A DNA stretch of 40,543 nt from Bondarzewia mesenterica (Eukaryota > Basidiomycota > Agaricomycetes > Russulales > Bondarzewiaceae): positions 941 through 41,483 of the forward strand of contig SGPL01000297.1 in NCBI GenBank assembly GCA_004802705.1. Reading direction: 5' to 3'. Below are positions 31,018 to 40,543 of this stretch, piece after piece (positions within the stretch are counted from its first letter, which is position 1; each line of letters opens with the position of its first letter). The position numbers and the translations under genes were made by a program. The notes below the pieces were generated by a model. The model was not told the DNA's origin. It made no database searches and saw only the letters and a program-made list of their open reading frames with translations.

Positions 31018-31204
31018 GAATGTTCTAGAAAAATGAGTAGGAAAAGATATACCTGGAAAGTTGAAGAAAGAAGTAGAATGTTTTGGAAGAAATAATAGGC
31101 AATAATTATCAAGAATATACAAGAACAAGGAAGAACATTCTAGAAGAAATTGGAGGAATTTTAATAAGCAGGATCATTCAACAAAGCAGAAGAACATTCT
31201 AGAA
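31018..31204. promoter_or_regulatory. Cluster of three heat-shock-element-like sites, copy B
   Basis: Perfect three-unit GAAnnTTCnnGAA sites occur at 31018-31030, 31133-31145 and 31192-31204, for example GAACATTCTAGAA. A near match lies around 31077. They sit 130-320 bp upstream of a TATA-like box. The paralogous repeat has a four-unit site in the same interval. This fits binding by heat shock factor, but chance in A/T-rich DNA containing many AGAA words must be considered. Confidence 0.5.
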
Positions 31205-31335
31205 AAAGCAAGAATAGGAAAATGGAAGGATAAAGAAGTTGGAAGAAAATGATGGCATAAGCTGGAAAATTCAGGATGATTAGCAATGATTTGAAAATCA
31301 GGGTGATCTGCTTACTAAGCAGGTAGAGAAAAAGG

Positions 31336-31343
31336 TATATAAG
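31336..31343 (+). promoter_or_regulatory. TATA-like box in LTR-like repeat copy B
   Basis: TATATAAG lies within GGTATATAAGGAGGGC. It is followed by a pyrimidine/AAG-rich tract and about 200 bp to the CAACA end, the spacing expected for U3-R-U5. Position and flanks match copy A. Confidence 0.5.
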
Positions 31344-31520
31344 GAGGGCTTTTGGGAGAGCAGCCCTCAAGTTTTCAATTCAATCTGAGAATTCAAATTT
31401 CACTTAGATTTCTTTCTGGTGGAGAAATTCAAAACATCTTAAGTAAAGTCAAAGTCCTTGTAGCTATCAGCTAGGTCGTAAATCCTAGGGTTCCTACAAC
31501 ATCTCTGGAAGCTTTATACA

Positions 31521-31815
31521 TATTCAGTCGTAGTGTTGTTCGTATTGCAACACCTGAATATAACGATTTTCTGTGTCACTGCTAGTCTGCTGCTCATCCT
31601 CCTGAACTGAAAATTCAGTTCTGCTCAGATCAACATAGGAAAAATTTATAAAATCACAGAAATATTTTCCACAACTCTTTGTTCATCTCTTACTAAGTAA
31701 GCACTGCAATCTTGCTTCATAAGTATCTACAGAATATCCCTCACATCGAACGATAGGTATATTCTGAGAAAGTAAGAAAATCTGACATATACCTAAGTTG
31801 AAAAACCTTTTTAAC
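31521..31815 (-). pseudogene. ORF1-like tail fragment and palindrome, copy B
   Basis: On the - strand a frame ends DTENRYIQVLQYEQHYD with TGA at 31526-31524, almost identical to the ORF1 end at 11186. Upstream codons (CEGYSVDTYEARLQCLLSKR, a TGA, then DFINFSYVDLSRTEFS) differ from copy A's acidic tail. The final codons coincide with a palindrome (31521-31562) shared by both copies. Either both repeats abut related genes, or the peptide match simply follows from conserved DNA. Decay is too advanced to decide. Confidence 0.4.
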
Positions 31816-32900
31816 CGCAACAATGCCATTGATGAAAAATTAATAATGAATCAGATTTGAAATATAAAGTGTAGGCAAAACTAAAAGAGGAGAAATTGCC
31901 ATGTATGTCCAAAGTATATCCCTTTCCTCCAAGCATTAAGGGAGAGATGAAACCTATTATGTCAACATATACAATCTCTAGAGGATGGGTAGCACAGGTG
32001 CCAGTGCAAGATTAAGGAACAGGTAATTTAGCTTGCTTGCCAAAAATACAATAAATACAAGGCAATGGGGATGCAGACAGATCAATGATGATACTTGAGG
32101 TGAGTTAGTCATGAAGGAGACAAACAGTAGCAAAGAAGTGAGGATGACTGAGATGATGGTGCCAGGTGTCAATACTAGGGCAAGTGTGTGTGAGCATAGA
32201 AGTGTCAGAATGACCAACAGAAGGAATACTATTTAAGGCATATAGATGAGAAGGCCAATGAAAGCCCCATGCAAGAAGAAGGAGAGGGTTGCCTTTGTGA
32301 GAGATAGAATAAGAATCTAAGTTAAAAGATACCAGAAGATTTGAGTCATATAGGGCACCAATTGAGATGAAGCAAAGGGCAGCTGAGAGAACAAATAACA
32401 TGTTGGAGAGGGTGATGGAAGGTGAGGATGGTGTAAAGGAGAGATGAATGGTCCCCATGCCAGTGGCATAGATAAAGCTGCCATTAATATCATTGATGAC
32501 ATGTGAGGCGATGTCCGAGAACTCAGAAAAGTCTAACTTAGCCGTAAAAATGTGGCAAGTAGATGCACTATCAAGATGAAAAGTGATAGTGCCAATAGCA
32601 CTAGAAGTTAATGAGGAAAGAACTGCAGTGTGTTCACACCAGTCCACAATACAAGATAGAGAAGAAGGTAGAGTGGAGGCACAAAAAGAGACATCAGCAC
32701 TATATGCAAGAGCAAACTCCAGATCCAGAGAGGCCAGGGTAACAAGATTTACTTGGTTGATGATGATTTCTTCGATGGGGATAGAGGTAGTGGCATTCAC
32801 AGTGTCCTGAGATAGAGAAGAATGAGGATGGGCAGCTCAGGCTTTGCATCGCTGTCATGCAGAGGGAGGAGTTTTGCTAGTAAGGTCATCGAGGGTGGAA
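31816..32900 (-). pseudogene. pol: copia-2 protease, GAG-pre-integrase and start of integrase
   Basis: A 231-codon open frame (32800-32105) carries the protease site FHLDSASTCHIFTAKLDF with Asp77 as the catalytic residue, then GALYDSNLLVSFNLDSYS and WHHHLSHPHFFATVCLLHD (pre-integrase His pair). In the continuing sequence CIYCIFGKQAKLPVP gives the Cys pair, and HPLEIVYVDIIGFISPL carries the first integrase Asp (about 31963). GGKGYTLDI and FKSDSLLIFHQWH follow. The reading then breaks at about 31816, where the inserted block begins. One TAA and a frame change are visible. Confidence 0.85.
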
Positions 32901-33039
32901 GGGATGTGATGTGGCAAAAACACAAATCAACAAATCAACCAGGATAACAGCAAGGTCTCCACTGCTTAGACTGACTCAGGTTTTCCTCTTTCCCAGAGCA
33001 GCCTAGTCATTCATTAGGAGGAAATTTTTAGTCATCTTT

Positions 33040-34010
33040 AAAAGATGACTTATCAGTTACTGATCTCAAAGACAGATCAAGGTAAGGTGCTTCCTATGAG
33101 TACCATGGAAGGAAGGGCCAGCAAAGGTTCTTCTAGATTAAAGAAACCTTGGACAAAGCAAGAATGATAGTCGACCAAGAGGACAGATCAATGAGATGAA
33201 CTAGAGTTGATGCAATAGAACTTGACAGTCATGGGGTTGTAATGCTGTCAGAATCATAGAGCATGTCATCAGAGATGTCATAAATATAGATCAGATGACT
33301 AGAAGATGTGCAACATAGAAGACTTTGAGATTAGAGAAGTGCATATAAGGAATCCCTGAAGAGGAACTAAGGTCAAGCGAAAGCTGTTGCTTTCAGAGAA
33401 TGATTGTAACTAGATGAGCTAGACTTCTACCCCTATTGGGATAGCCTTAAGATGAATCAGAATAGAAACTAGAACCCTGGCAGCACTATACCAGCAGTTT
33501 ATAAGAAGATGGTGCGAAAATCCTTCAAATGCACCCTTTGCTACTGGAAGTCCTGCAAGTGACTGAGGAGAGACTAGTATCTCAAGCTGAGTAGAGCAAT
33601 TAATGCCCAAGGAAGATCTGTATTGCTCAAGCGAAATTCTCCCTGCTTTTAAGCCTTTGGGATGAGGCTGTATAGGTACAAAGAGAAACAAATGAGTGTT
33701 GCACAAAAGCAGTAATGCACTACCTTTTCTAGGCATCTCTGCACCATGCTATGTGCTCCAATGGTCTTTGGGGCAGTCTGCTCCACTTTGCTCCACAAAT
33801 TTGCAGCTCTATGGCATCAGTATGATATCACAGGACATCACCATGATATCACAAGGCAAAATATGCACAGCTTTAAAGGTGAAGTGACTCCCTGATCCAA
33901 AATCAAATCAGAGCTCCACTAGGTGATCGAAAGTGGGGCTGTGGGGCTGATCGATCATGGACTGAGTCCACTGGTTCTTTTGTACCCTAAACCTGTAGAC
34001 CAAATTGGAC
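33040..34010 (-). pseudogene. Possible decayed ORF, unrecognised
   Basis: The - strand stays largely open, including 105 codons at 33736-33419 (HPKGLKAGRISLEQYRSS, SPQSLAGLPVAKGAFEGF). Upstream are FDFGSGSHFTFKAVHIL and ILPCDIMVMSCDI. I cannot assign a family, and the stretch could be chance. It occupies the gap between the copia-2 protease and the gag at 36660, where an insertion would be expected if the two were one element. Confidence 0.25.
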
Positions 34011-34899
34011 TAGAGTTATTAGACACATAATTCCTAGGTAGAACTTCAGCAGACTATATCAAAACAAAAGGAAAGTAAGAAAAAGTCAAAAATGAGTATG
34101 TGAACGTATGTAAAATAGTTCCACATGTCATCTGTCAGTTTTATCTATGCAAATAAATAATAAAAGTCAGAAGCACTTGGTAGCATAAAGGAACAAAAGA
34201 ATGAAAGGGAGCGAGGCCATACTCAAAGAGAAATTTAAATAATGAGCTAAAAATAAGAGGGAGAGGAAGTCAAGTTAGAGAGTGTAACTGAAACCGCAGA
34301 ACAACGAATAGTGCACGGGACTCCATCTTTGGCTTCTTATAAGAAGAGGGGATTATACACATGGTGAGTAGAAGAAAATGAATGAAAGTGGGGTGCAGCA
34401 TATCAAGAAGATAGAACTGATGTCCAATAAGGCAAATGGGGAAGTAAGAAATGATAAATAAGATGCAGGATACGGATGATCACAATGATAAGGAATATGA
34501 ATGACACAAGTCCAGCAAGGCTTTTGAGATTGATAATAATGAAGGTGATGAGCATATAGGTTCATGCGTGCATGCCAAACTTATTATGCCAATTTCATGC
34601 TTGTAAATCTGGTGCACCTATGGCTATCACCTGGAGATCGATGAGACAAGTGGTAACTCACTGAATCTTATCTTCCCTACTCTGAGTCTGCTTCCTCTGC
34701 CTCTCTCTCCAGCATCTCCTTTAGTTCCCTCTACATCTAGCTGATAATGATGATCTGTGGGGATCATCTGTGGTGAAAGAATTATCAGACTGTGTACCAC
34801 ACTGCAGGAACCTGCTGCCATACCACCCTCTCTATTCATTCATTTATCAGCAAACTCTCTGCTTTTACCCACAACAACTAGGGACCAGAATCGTGATGA

Positions 34900-35300
34900 A
34901 CGAGGAAGATGTTGAAGTGTGAGTCACGAAATAGTAGCTCACTGATCGAGAATTCATGCGTGAATAATGGGCCAATGGAAAGAGTAATTGAGATGAATGA
35001 GAAGATGATGGAGTGGAAGTCAGACAGATACTAGGTAAAAATGATGTAATTCATGGGCTCGAGTGATAGAAATAGTCGATGTATTAGTGAAGGGAGGAAT
35101 GATGAAAGGGAACAAATTGCATGTGCTCTATCAATGGACCAATGACAAGTCATGCTCAATTTAGCTAGAGCAGAGTTAGAATATGCCAAATTCAAGATCT
35201 CAAAAGATGAAGAGGTGTATAGTGGGAGATAACCAACAGGGAGGGGAGGCCTAGAAGATGGAAGTGTTAATGTAGTGGATAGTAATTATGGTTGAGCCAT
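34900..35300 (+). pseudogene. Possible decayed exon, unrecognised
   Basis: A + strand frame with a few stops reads RNSSSLIENSCVNNGPME, VIEMNEKMMEWKSDRY, then NDEREQIACALSMDQ and NLARAELEYAKFKISKDEE. The charged, helical composition looks more like coding than chance. The opposite strand is also open here, so strand is uncertain. Nothing is recognised in 34011-34899, which has a CT-rich patch near 34680. Confidence 0.3.
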
Positions 35301-35559
35301 ACAATGCATATTCTTGTATATGTCCATTGTATGTCTCAATTACCTCATGCTTCTAAGTGATTCTGATCTTTTTAGCTTTGGTCTCAGCTTTATCTAGTGA
35401 TTCTGAATATCAAGTGATCCTTTGGCAAACTTCTGCTCATGCATCTGGAATTTGTTTGAAAATTCTAGATGGCCTCTGGTTGTCTACTCAAAGCCCAAGC
35501 CCTTTATTCAGGCAATGGCATGAGTGCACACTAAGATAACATTAGAGTTCTAAATAATT

Positions 35560-36660
35560 TTGGAGCATGACATCGCATGAGTTCATTGGATGAAACACTG
35601 AACTTGGCCCAGCATCCAGAAGAGATATGTGTACACACCCCACAATGTTCACAAGGGGTAAAAGGTGAGGAATCAGGAGTGCTATTTATGCGGCCTTTGT
35701 TCTGGCACTGTGGTTTCAGTTTGAATGCTGTGATAGTAGCAACAGCAATGTTAGAAGAGGGGGCAATGAGATGGCATTCTAAAGTATATCTATAGAGACA
35801 GTGGACAATGTACTCAGTGTCATGTTACCCAAAACCTTGGATAACATTGAATATGTAGATGTGCTTCTGAGTAAGAGCATCAATAGGCAAATGGAGAAAA
35901 ATTCATTGAAGGTGAAGGATCTAAGTTAGAAAAAAACTTGCCAATAATCAGAATGAATCTTTTCAATCATGGGACTAAAATTATTATCCTCAAAGGAGTT
36001 GCCAATTGCCGTATAAATAGCTTTGAATTATGCCAGGATACTGCAGTACATGAGAAGTTGCCGAATGCTATTCTAAAAGTTATGAGCAGAGGAATGCAGC
36101 GTGAGGTCAAGCTCGTGGCAGACAGATGGTGAGGTATTGTGCAAAAGAAGTTCAATAATTTGTTCATTCCAATCAGCCCAGTGATAGAATTCTTTTGTAT
36201 CTGAGTGAGCAAGAGCAGTATATGTGCAGTTGAGATAACTAATAAGATGAATAGAGGTGAGACCCAAAACACATTCATAGGCCCAATTCTGATAGTTCTC
36301 AGTGCCAGCTGATGGGGTGACTGAAGGAAAGTTCTTATTGGCCAAGGACACATAGTAGTCATGAGCAGCACATTCAGTTTTAGAAAGTGGAAAAGTAGGG
36401 ACTGAGCGAAGAGCATTGAGAAAAGGATCAGGTGATAAAGGCTTCATAGTGAAATATTGATACCAAGTAGAGGCAGAAGAAGGGAGTCTGAGAGCCCTAT
36501 AGATAGGGGGTGGGACACTAAAAAAGGGAGGCAAGGCAAAAACAGATGGATATGCATCAAAAGAAGGAATAGTGAGATTAAAAGGATCAGACTGAGAGTC
36601 ATCATCTGTAACTGTGAGGTGTTGGTCAAGAAGTAGGTTGTATTCAAGCTGTTGAGACAT
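35560..36660 (-). pseudogene. gag: copia-3 gag, broken
   Basis: From ATG 36660 an open frame of 195 codons starts MSQQLEYNLLLDQHL. Its later part, GTENYQNWAYECVLGLTS and KEFYHWADWNEQIIELLL, has the NY-W and W-N-I pattern of a copia Gag. After frame changes come NSFEDNNFSPMIEKIHS, AVATITAFKLKPQCQNKG, and a CCHC zinc knuckle at 35653-35612 (C-E-H-C, H, C) followed by WAKF. The start lies 61 bp after a primer site and LTR, confirming its identity. Protease does not follow directly; the next pol sequence on this strand is at 32800. Confidence 0.8.
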
Positions 36661-36721
36661 ACTAAGTCAATGAGTCAAGTAGAGGTAAATGTTGGGTATA
36701 GCACATAACACTTCGACTCAA

Positions 36722-36733
36722 AGGCCCATAACT
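36722..36733 (-). other. Primer-binding site of copia-3, initiator tRNA-Met anticodon-loop type
   Basis: Read on the - strand the site is AGTTATGGGCCT, immediately after the LTR end TCCAACA. It differs from GGTTATGGGCCC in copia-1 by two transitions. It again matches the complement of the initiator tRNA anticodon region, so half-tRNA priming is inferred for this element also. Confidence 0.75.
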
Positions 36734-36949
36734 TGTTGGAACTAGATATGTCCTTTGTCACAGCCACCAGAGAGGAAAGAAATGACTGCAGTACTAGTAC
36801 ATATAGTTGGGCTTAAGTAGAGTGAATGTATGTGGGGGGGATAGATCAGAACCTATAATGGAATTAATAATAGATGGCATCATATAGTAACTTCCATCCT
36901 AATATAGATCTATATCTGAGTGCATTACTCTATGCCTTTATCTCCAATA
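36734..36949 (-). repeat. 5' LTR of copia-3 (216 bp)
   Basis: On the - strand it begins TATTGGAGATAAAGGC (36949) and ends TAGTTCCAACA (36734). The ends are inverted (TGTTGGA/TCCAACA) if the A at the second base is a transition. The primer site and gag start follow at normal distances. No matching 3' LTR was found in the window. 36661-36721 is leader. Confidence 0.75.
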
Positions 36950-37561
36950 GGCTTGGGTAAGATATTGTTCATGTCCAGAATGCCACAAAGCCATCAGATC
37001 AGTCAAAGATTTTTCTTCGACATGCTCCATATCTGTGAAATATGAATGTTTGAGACTCACCAGAGTGATAATATATCATGATCTCATTTAGTTTGAAGTT
37101 GCTCATTATGAAGATGATAGGCATTATATGGTCAAACTGCCAGATGAGCGATATCATAGAGATACCATCAAACTTGGGCATCACAATACCCTGTGATCAA
37201 AAATGATGCATCAACTTCATCATCTCAAAACCACATATACTCAAAATATAATGCTCGATGCACTATAAAAACCAAATTATACTTTTTTTCCAGTTCATCT
37301 TGTTCACAGCATGATGCCATCAACAGCAACATCAATGGTGCACCCAAATACCTGCAAAAAATTGCTCGACAATGTTCGACTGATAGCATCATCTTCAATC
37401 AGCAGCACCCTCAGCAGCACTGCCCAACCAGGGATAAATATTGACTGATATACATATAGCATTTACACTGATACTAGTCTCTGCATCCTCACACCTGAGC
37501 TCGAGCTTTCAACATCTACAGATGAGCCAAATGCATTGGTGTCCACCAGAGCACCTAACAT
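36950..37561. other. No gene seen
   Basis: A 5-base target duplication for copia-3 cannot be tested without its other end. The region has short frames only, including a His/Gln-rich stretch near 37390-37430. Confidence 0.35.
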
Positions 37562-37864
37562 TTGATACTCACCATTCTCGATGCATTCCTCTCCTCTTGC
37601 ACAGACACTGCTATGCCCTCATTGAGCCCACTCAATAAGAATGGGAGTAAGAATAACTCAAGGAGCACAAAACAGAAGACTGAAGAAAAGTATATAATAG
37701 TGACAAATGTACGAGTAAGTTCAGCAAAGAGTATGGAGAATTTGACCTTCAAAACAAGCTATAGTACTTCAAAATTCGTAGCTAGAAGGGAGCAGTGGCT
37801 AAGCTATCAAGTCAAAGAACTCAAAAAAGAGATTAAGTGGCTTATAAAGGTGTTGACATAAGAT
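37562..37864 (+). CDS. Possible small ORF or exon, Lys-rich, unrecognised
   Basis: About 99 open codons. Content includes SLSPLNKNGSKNNSRSTK, EEKYIIVTNVRVSSAKS and REQWLSYQVKELKKEIKWL. The last part has heptad-like spacing that could form a coiled coil. It uses a non-ATG first codon in the open stretch, so it may be an exon. The opposite strand is also open in part. No family is recognised. Confidence 0.3.
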
Positions 37865-39779
37865 TAAAAAGATAGAGTGGAGAAAGATGAAACATCAGAT
37901 GAGTTAAAAGTGCAGAATGAGCACAAAGTGCAAGTTCAATAAGAAAAATGGAGAGGAGAATAAAGAGTGTGTAAGCATGAGAGAGCAAAGTGAGGCACAG
38001 CGATAAAGCATTGGGTAAAAAGCACAAAGACAAAGCATGAGGCATGAGGCATGAGGGGCATAGGGCAACTATACAGCAGATACATGATAATGCATATATA
38101 GAGAAATGATCGCATACATCCAAATTTATAGTGGGAAGTGTCACGCCCCTCAAAGTTAGTGAAGGTGGTGAAACCAGATCACAAAAGACTCACAATTATG
38201 TCTAAGAGTGCTCATACAGTAGTCATAAACTTCACAACCCCATGCCACTCCACAAAGTCATCATTGTAAAGATTGATAAAGTTCACCAGAGGGATCCAAG
38301 ATCCCATTGTACTTCATCTCTGACATGTTTTTAGTGCAGATGATACTGATGCACAATGAGGCCAGCTAGTGGGGAGTTCATGGGAAAGAGAGGATATAGA
38401 TAACATGTAGTCCTCATTCTTATTGGCTACCCATGGGAGTGTGGACACCAAGAGAGACTGCATGCTATTCATATGTGAGAGTGAAGCTGCTGGATCGAGA
38501 ATTCAAGTATCATGCTTCATCTCTTACTGAAGTTGCAGTAGATACAAGTGAGATGCGTGAGATGTTGATGAGCACCCCTTCTCCTCAGGCTTGTATGCTG
38601 CTATTTTTGCCCCTTCATTTCAGGTCCCAAGCCTCCATCATTCCTGTCCTTTTATGATATCTTGCAAGCTCTACCAACTTTTTGTAATCTTTTGCAATTT
38701 CTCCTTAGCTTAGCTGCTTCAACCCTCGATCACGAGACCTTTCCTTGTTGACACTCTAGACCTACTCCACGTGTCAAACTTCTGTGATCAACAATGCTGA
38801 GTAGCACTCAAGCTCATCTATTTAATGTGATTGCTTTTGGTATAATCAGCTGATCACCTGTAACATCACCTAAAACTCATTCTGATCTGATATCACTCAA
38901 AGCACACACTCCTCTATTCTATCGTTTTATCACATGTTATTTTCAGGAGATTTCGTAGGGCACTTATCAGGTTCACCAGATTACCTTTTACCTTTTGATC
39001 TCATATGCTTTCACTTCCCTTCGAGCTGATGCCAGATTATCAGTCACTGAATCTTTCTGTTTCTGTTTTTCATTCTATTCTTCCTGCTCTGACTTCACCC
39101 TTGTTCGCTCATTTTCTACCTTCATTGTACGATGTTCATTATATCTTTTGGTCTCCCTTCTCTGCTCCTCACTCAGTAGATAATCTATGATACATCTCTG
39201 CAAAATATCAGATCAGTCTCTGGATTTCAGACCTCATTTCACCTGTGCGAATTGCGACTATGATCGTGACCTTCGACTTGTGACTTTGACTTTGCTGTGA
39301 CTTATTGCGACCTTCGACATTGCTGTGACTTATTGTTACCTTGATGACTTCATTCCATCGATATCCCTTATCTACCTCTATCACCATGTTTCATCTCTAT
39401 ATCCTATTCATCCTCCCACTCTACAACTTCTCAGACCCTTGACTACAAATATTGCACCAACTTTGCACCTTTATCAGAACATCACTGTGATATCGCACCT
39501 GATTGCACACTCTCATTCATCTTTTGCACCCATCCACTCACACATCTGTGTCTTTGCAGCAGATGTCTACTCGACTCACCCTCTTGCACATCACCTGTGG
39601 TGTCTTTTGGGGTGTTGTTTCTCCCCTAGGGGCATCACAAGTGTATCAATGTGACATGTCAAGGATGGAGGAACTAAGGCAGAGCTTATTCAGTCTCTTA
39701 ATATCATCTAAGATGGATGAGCTGAATGTGCATTCTCACTGACTGAGACTGTCCAGTGGACTTAGGCCCAACTAGTATC
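37865..39779. other. No gene firmly supported
   Basis: TGTCACGCCCCTC at 38139 resembles the TGTCACACCC start of the repeat at 29964, but the following bases do not match. 38433-38657 (+) is open (ETACYSYVRVKLLDREFKY) without a recognised domain. 38660-39780 is T/C-rich. Near 39270-39345 the word TTGCTGTGACTTATTG is duplicated about 30 bp apart. Confidence 0.35.
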
Positions 39780-40543
39780 TCGCTGAAGTTTTACATGATT
39801 AGGCTCAACATTTTAGTGAGTTGATTTGAGACTGTTGGGCTCAGCAAGGTAAAGAATAGTATAGGGGTCATTAGTGACCATTTGAGATAGGTGGGCCCAG
39901 CAAAATAAAAAATAACATAGAGGGTCCTCAGTGATCATCTGAGATGAGTGGGTTGAGCAAAATGAAAAATAGCATGGGGGGTCCTCAGTGAGCATCTGAG
40001 ATGGGTGGGCTCAGTGAAATGAAAAATAATGTGAGGGGTCCTCAGTGACCATCTGAAATAGCTGGGCCCAACAGAATAAAAAAATAATATGGGGGGTCAT
40101 CAGTGACTATCTGAGATGGCTGGGCCCAGCAGAATGAAAAATAGCATAGAGGATATCAGCAACTGTTTAAGACAGCTGAGCCTAGCAGAATGCAAAATAG
40201 CATAGGGGGTCCTCAGCAACCATTTGAGATGGCTGGACCTAGCAAAATGAAAATTATTAACAAATGCATTAGTGATCATTAGAGACAGCTGAGCCTAGCA
40301 TCTTGAGAATATAACTTATATTATTGTAGGGCCATCTAAGATGATTGGGCCTAGCATTTTACTCAGGAGGTTATTTTAGTGAGCACATTTTAGATAATTA
40401 GCCTTGATATTTCAGTGAGACTATTTGAGATTATTCAGTCTATCATCTCAATGAGGGGTTACCTCAGTGAGCATGTTTTAAAATGTTGGACTCAATATTT
40501 CAGCGAGATCGCTAAAAACTATTTAGCTTATTATTTTGCTGAG
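39780..40543. repeat. 57-bp minisatellite, at least nine units, open at the window end
   Basis: The TGAGAT-type core recurs at 39883, 39940, 39997, 40054, 40112, 40168, 40225, 40280 and about 40337, a period of 55-58 bp. A typical unit has GGGCCCAGCA, an A-rich run, then GGGGGTCCTCAGTGA. Units diverge toward the right and the array runs off the window. It shares no unit with the 12958 array. Open frames within it are repeat products. Confidence 0.9.

Larger units (their letters stand above)
29964..31552 (+). repeat. LTR-like repeat with internal ORF, copy B, inside copia-2 integrase
   Basis: It starts TGTCACACCC at 29964, directly after copia-2 coding sequence, and ends GTATTGCAACA at 31552. 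Order: 5' flank with AATGCCGTAACTC, ORF2 (30132-30731), AT-rich spacer with three heat-shock-type sites, TATA-like box (31336), about 210 bp, end. Copy A (12539-11158) has the same order. The copia-2 interruption continues to about 31815, so about 260 bp of further element sequence are attached. No target duplication is clear. Its insertion in copia-2 shows that it was mobile more recently than that element. Confidence 0.65.
28944..33000 (-). mobile_element. Ty1/copia element fragment (copia-2), interrupted by another element
   Basis: Read from high to low coordinates: protease and GAG-pre-integrase (32800-32105), zinc pair and integrase start (32105-31816), a foreign block (29964-31815), the rest of the integrase (29963-29468), and the integrase C-terminus with a Ser/Pro-rich linker (29603-28944). 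I see no RT below 28944, so the element is truncated. LTRs and primer site were not found next to it. It may be the internal part of the same element as the gag at 36660, or a separate copy. Confidence 0.8.

Noticed and set aside
31554..31815. Treating the copy B insertion as a simple solo LTR
   Set aside because: About 260 bp of non-copia sequence follow the CAACA end and no target duplication is visible, so a clean solo LTR does not fit.
38139..38160. Third copy of the TGTCACACCC repeat terminus
   Set aside because: Only the first 10-13 bases resemble it; the following sequence has no ORF2 flank.

Overview
This window looks like repeat-rich nuclear DNA of a basidiomycete fungus, most likely an Agaricomycete. 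Three things point there: a long degenerate KDZ-family transposase gene, GT-AG introns of about 49-61 bases, and Ty1/copia elements with fungal features. I cannot name the species. The first 460 bases differ from the rest (AT-rich with GC-rich palindromes, and N at 461). They resemble organellar intergenic DNA, so they may be an inserted organellar piece or an assembly join.

Layout. 1-460 is organelle-like. 462-559 is a 98-base dispersed repeat with a second copy at 21416-21513. 1911-6769 is a complete but mutated Ty1/copia element on the + strand, with both LTRs, a 5-bp target duplication, gag and pol. 7006-11186 holds decayed spliced genes. 11158-12539 (-) and 29964-31552 (+) are two copies of one LTR-like repeat. 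Each copy carries a conserved ORF of about 200 codons (ORF2) upstream of heat-shock-element-like sites and a TATA box. 12706-13363 is a tandem duplication followed by a 68-bp minisatellite. 13840-17808 is a decayed gene or gene group on the - strand containing a MITE (16571-16905). 18074-19350 is a broken gene with two viroplasmin/RNase H1-N-like domains. 19982-20470 models as an open three-exon gene, the only clean spliced reading frame I found. 21171-21275 is a tRNA-like SINE. 22101-25825 is the KDZ transposase pseudogene. 28944-33000 is a - strand copia element interrupted inside its integrase by the second LTR-like repeat. 35560-36949 is the 5' end (LTR, primer site, gag) of a - strand copia element. 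39780-40543 is a 57-bp minisatellite running off the window.

How the parts relate. Almost everything is mobile or decayed. In the youngest copia element all 13 in-frame stops are TGA, TAA or TAG, mostly explained by C-to-T change of CGA, CAA or CAG codons. Every LTR-LTR substitution I could align is a transition. Both fit cytosine-methylation-linked mutation. Two copia elements have primer sites complementary to the anticodon loop of initiator tRNA-Met, implying half-tRNA priming as in Drosophila copia. The best candidates for something undescribed are the LTR-like repeat with an ORF in its U3-like part and heat-shock-type sites, and the small open gene beside the KDZ element.
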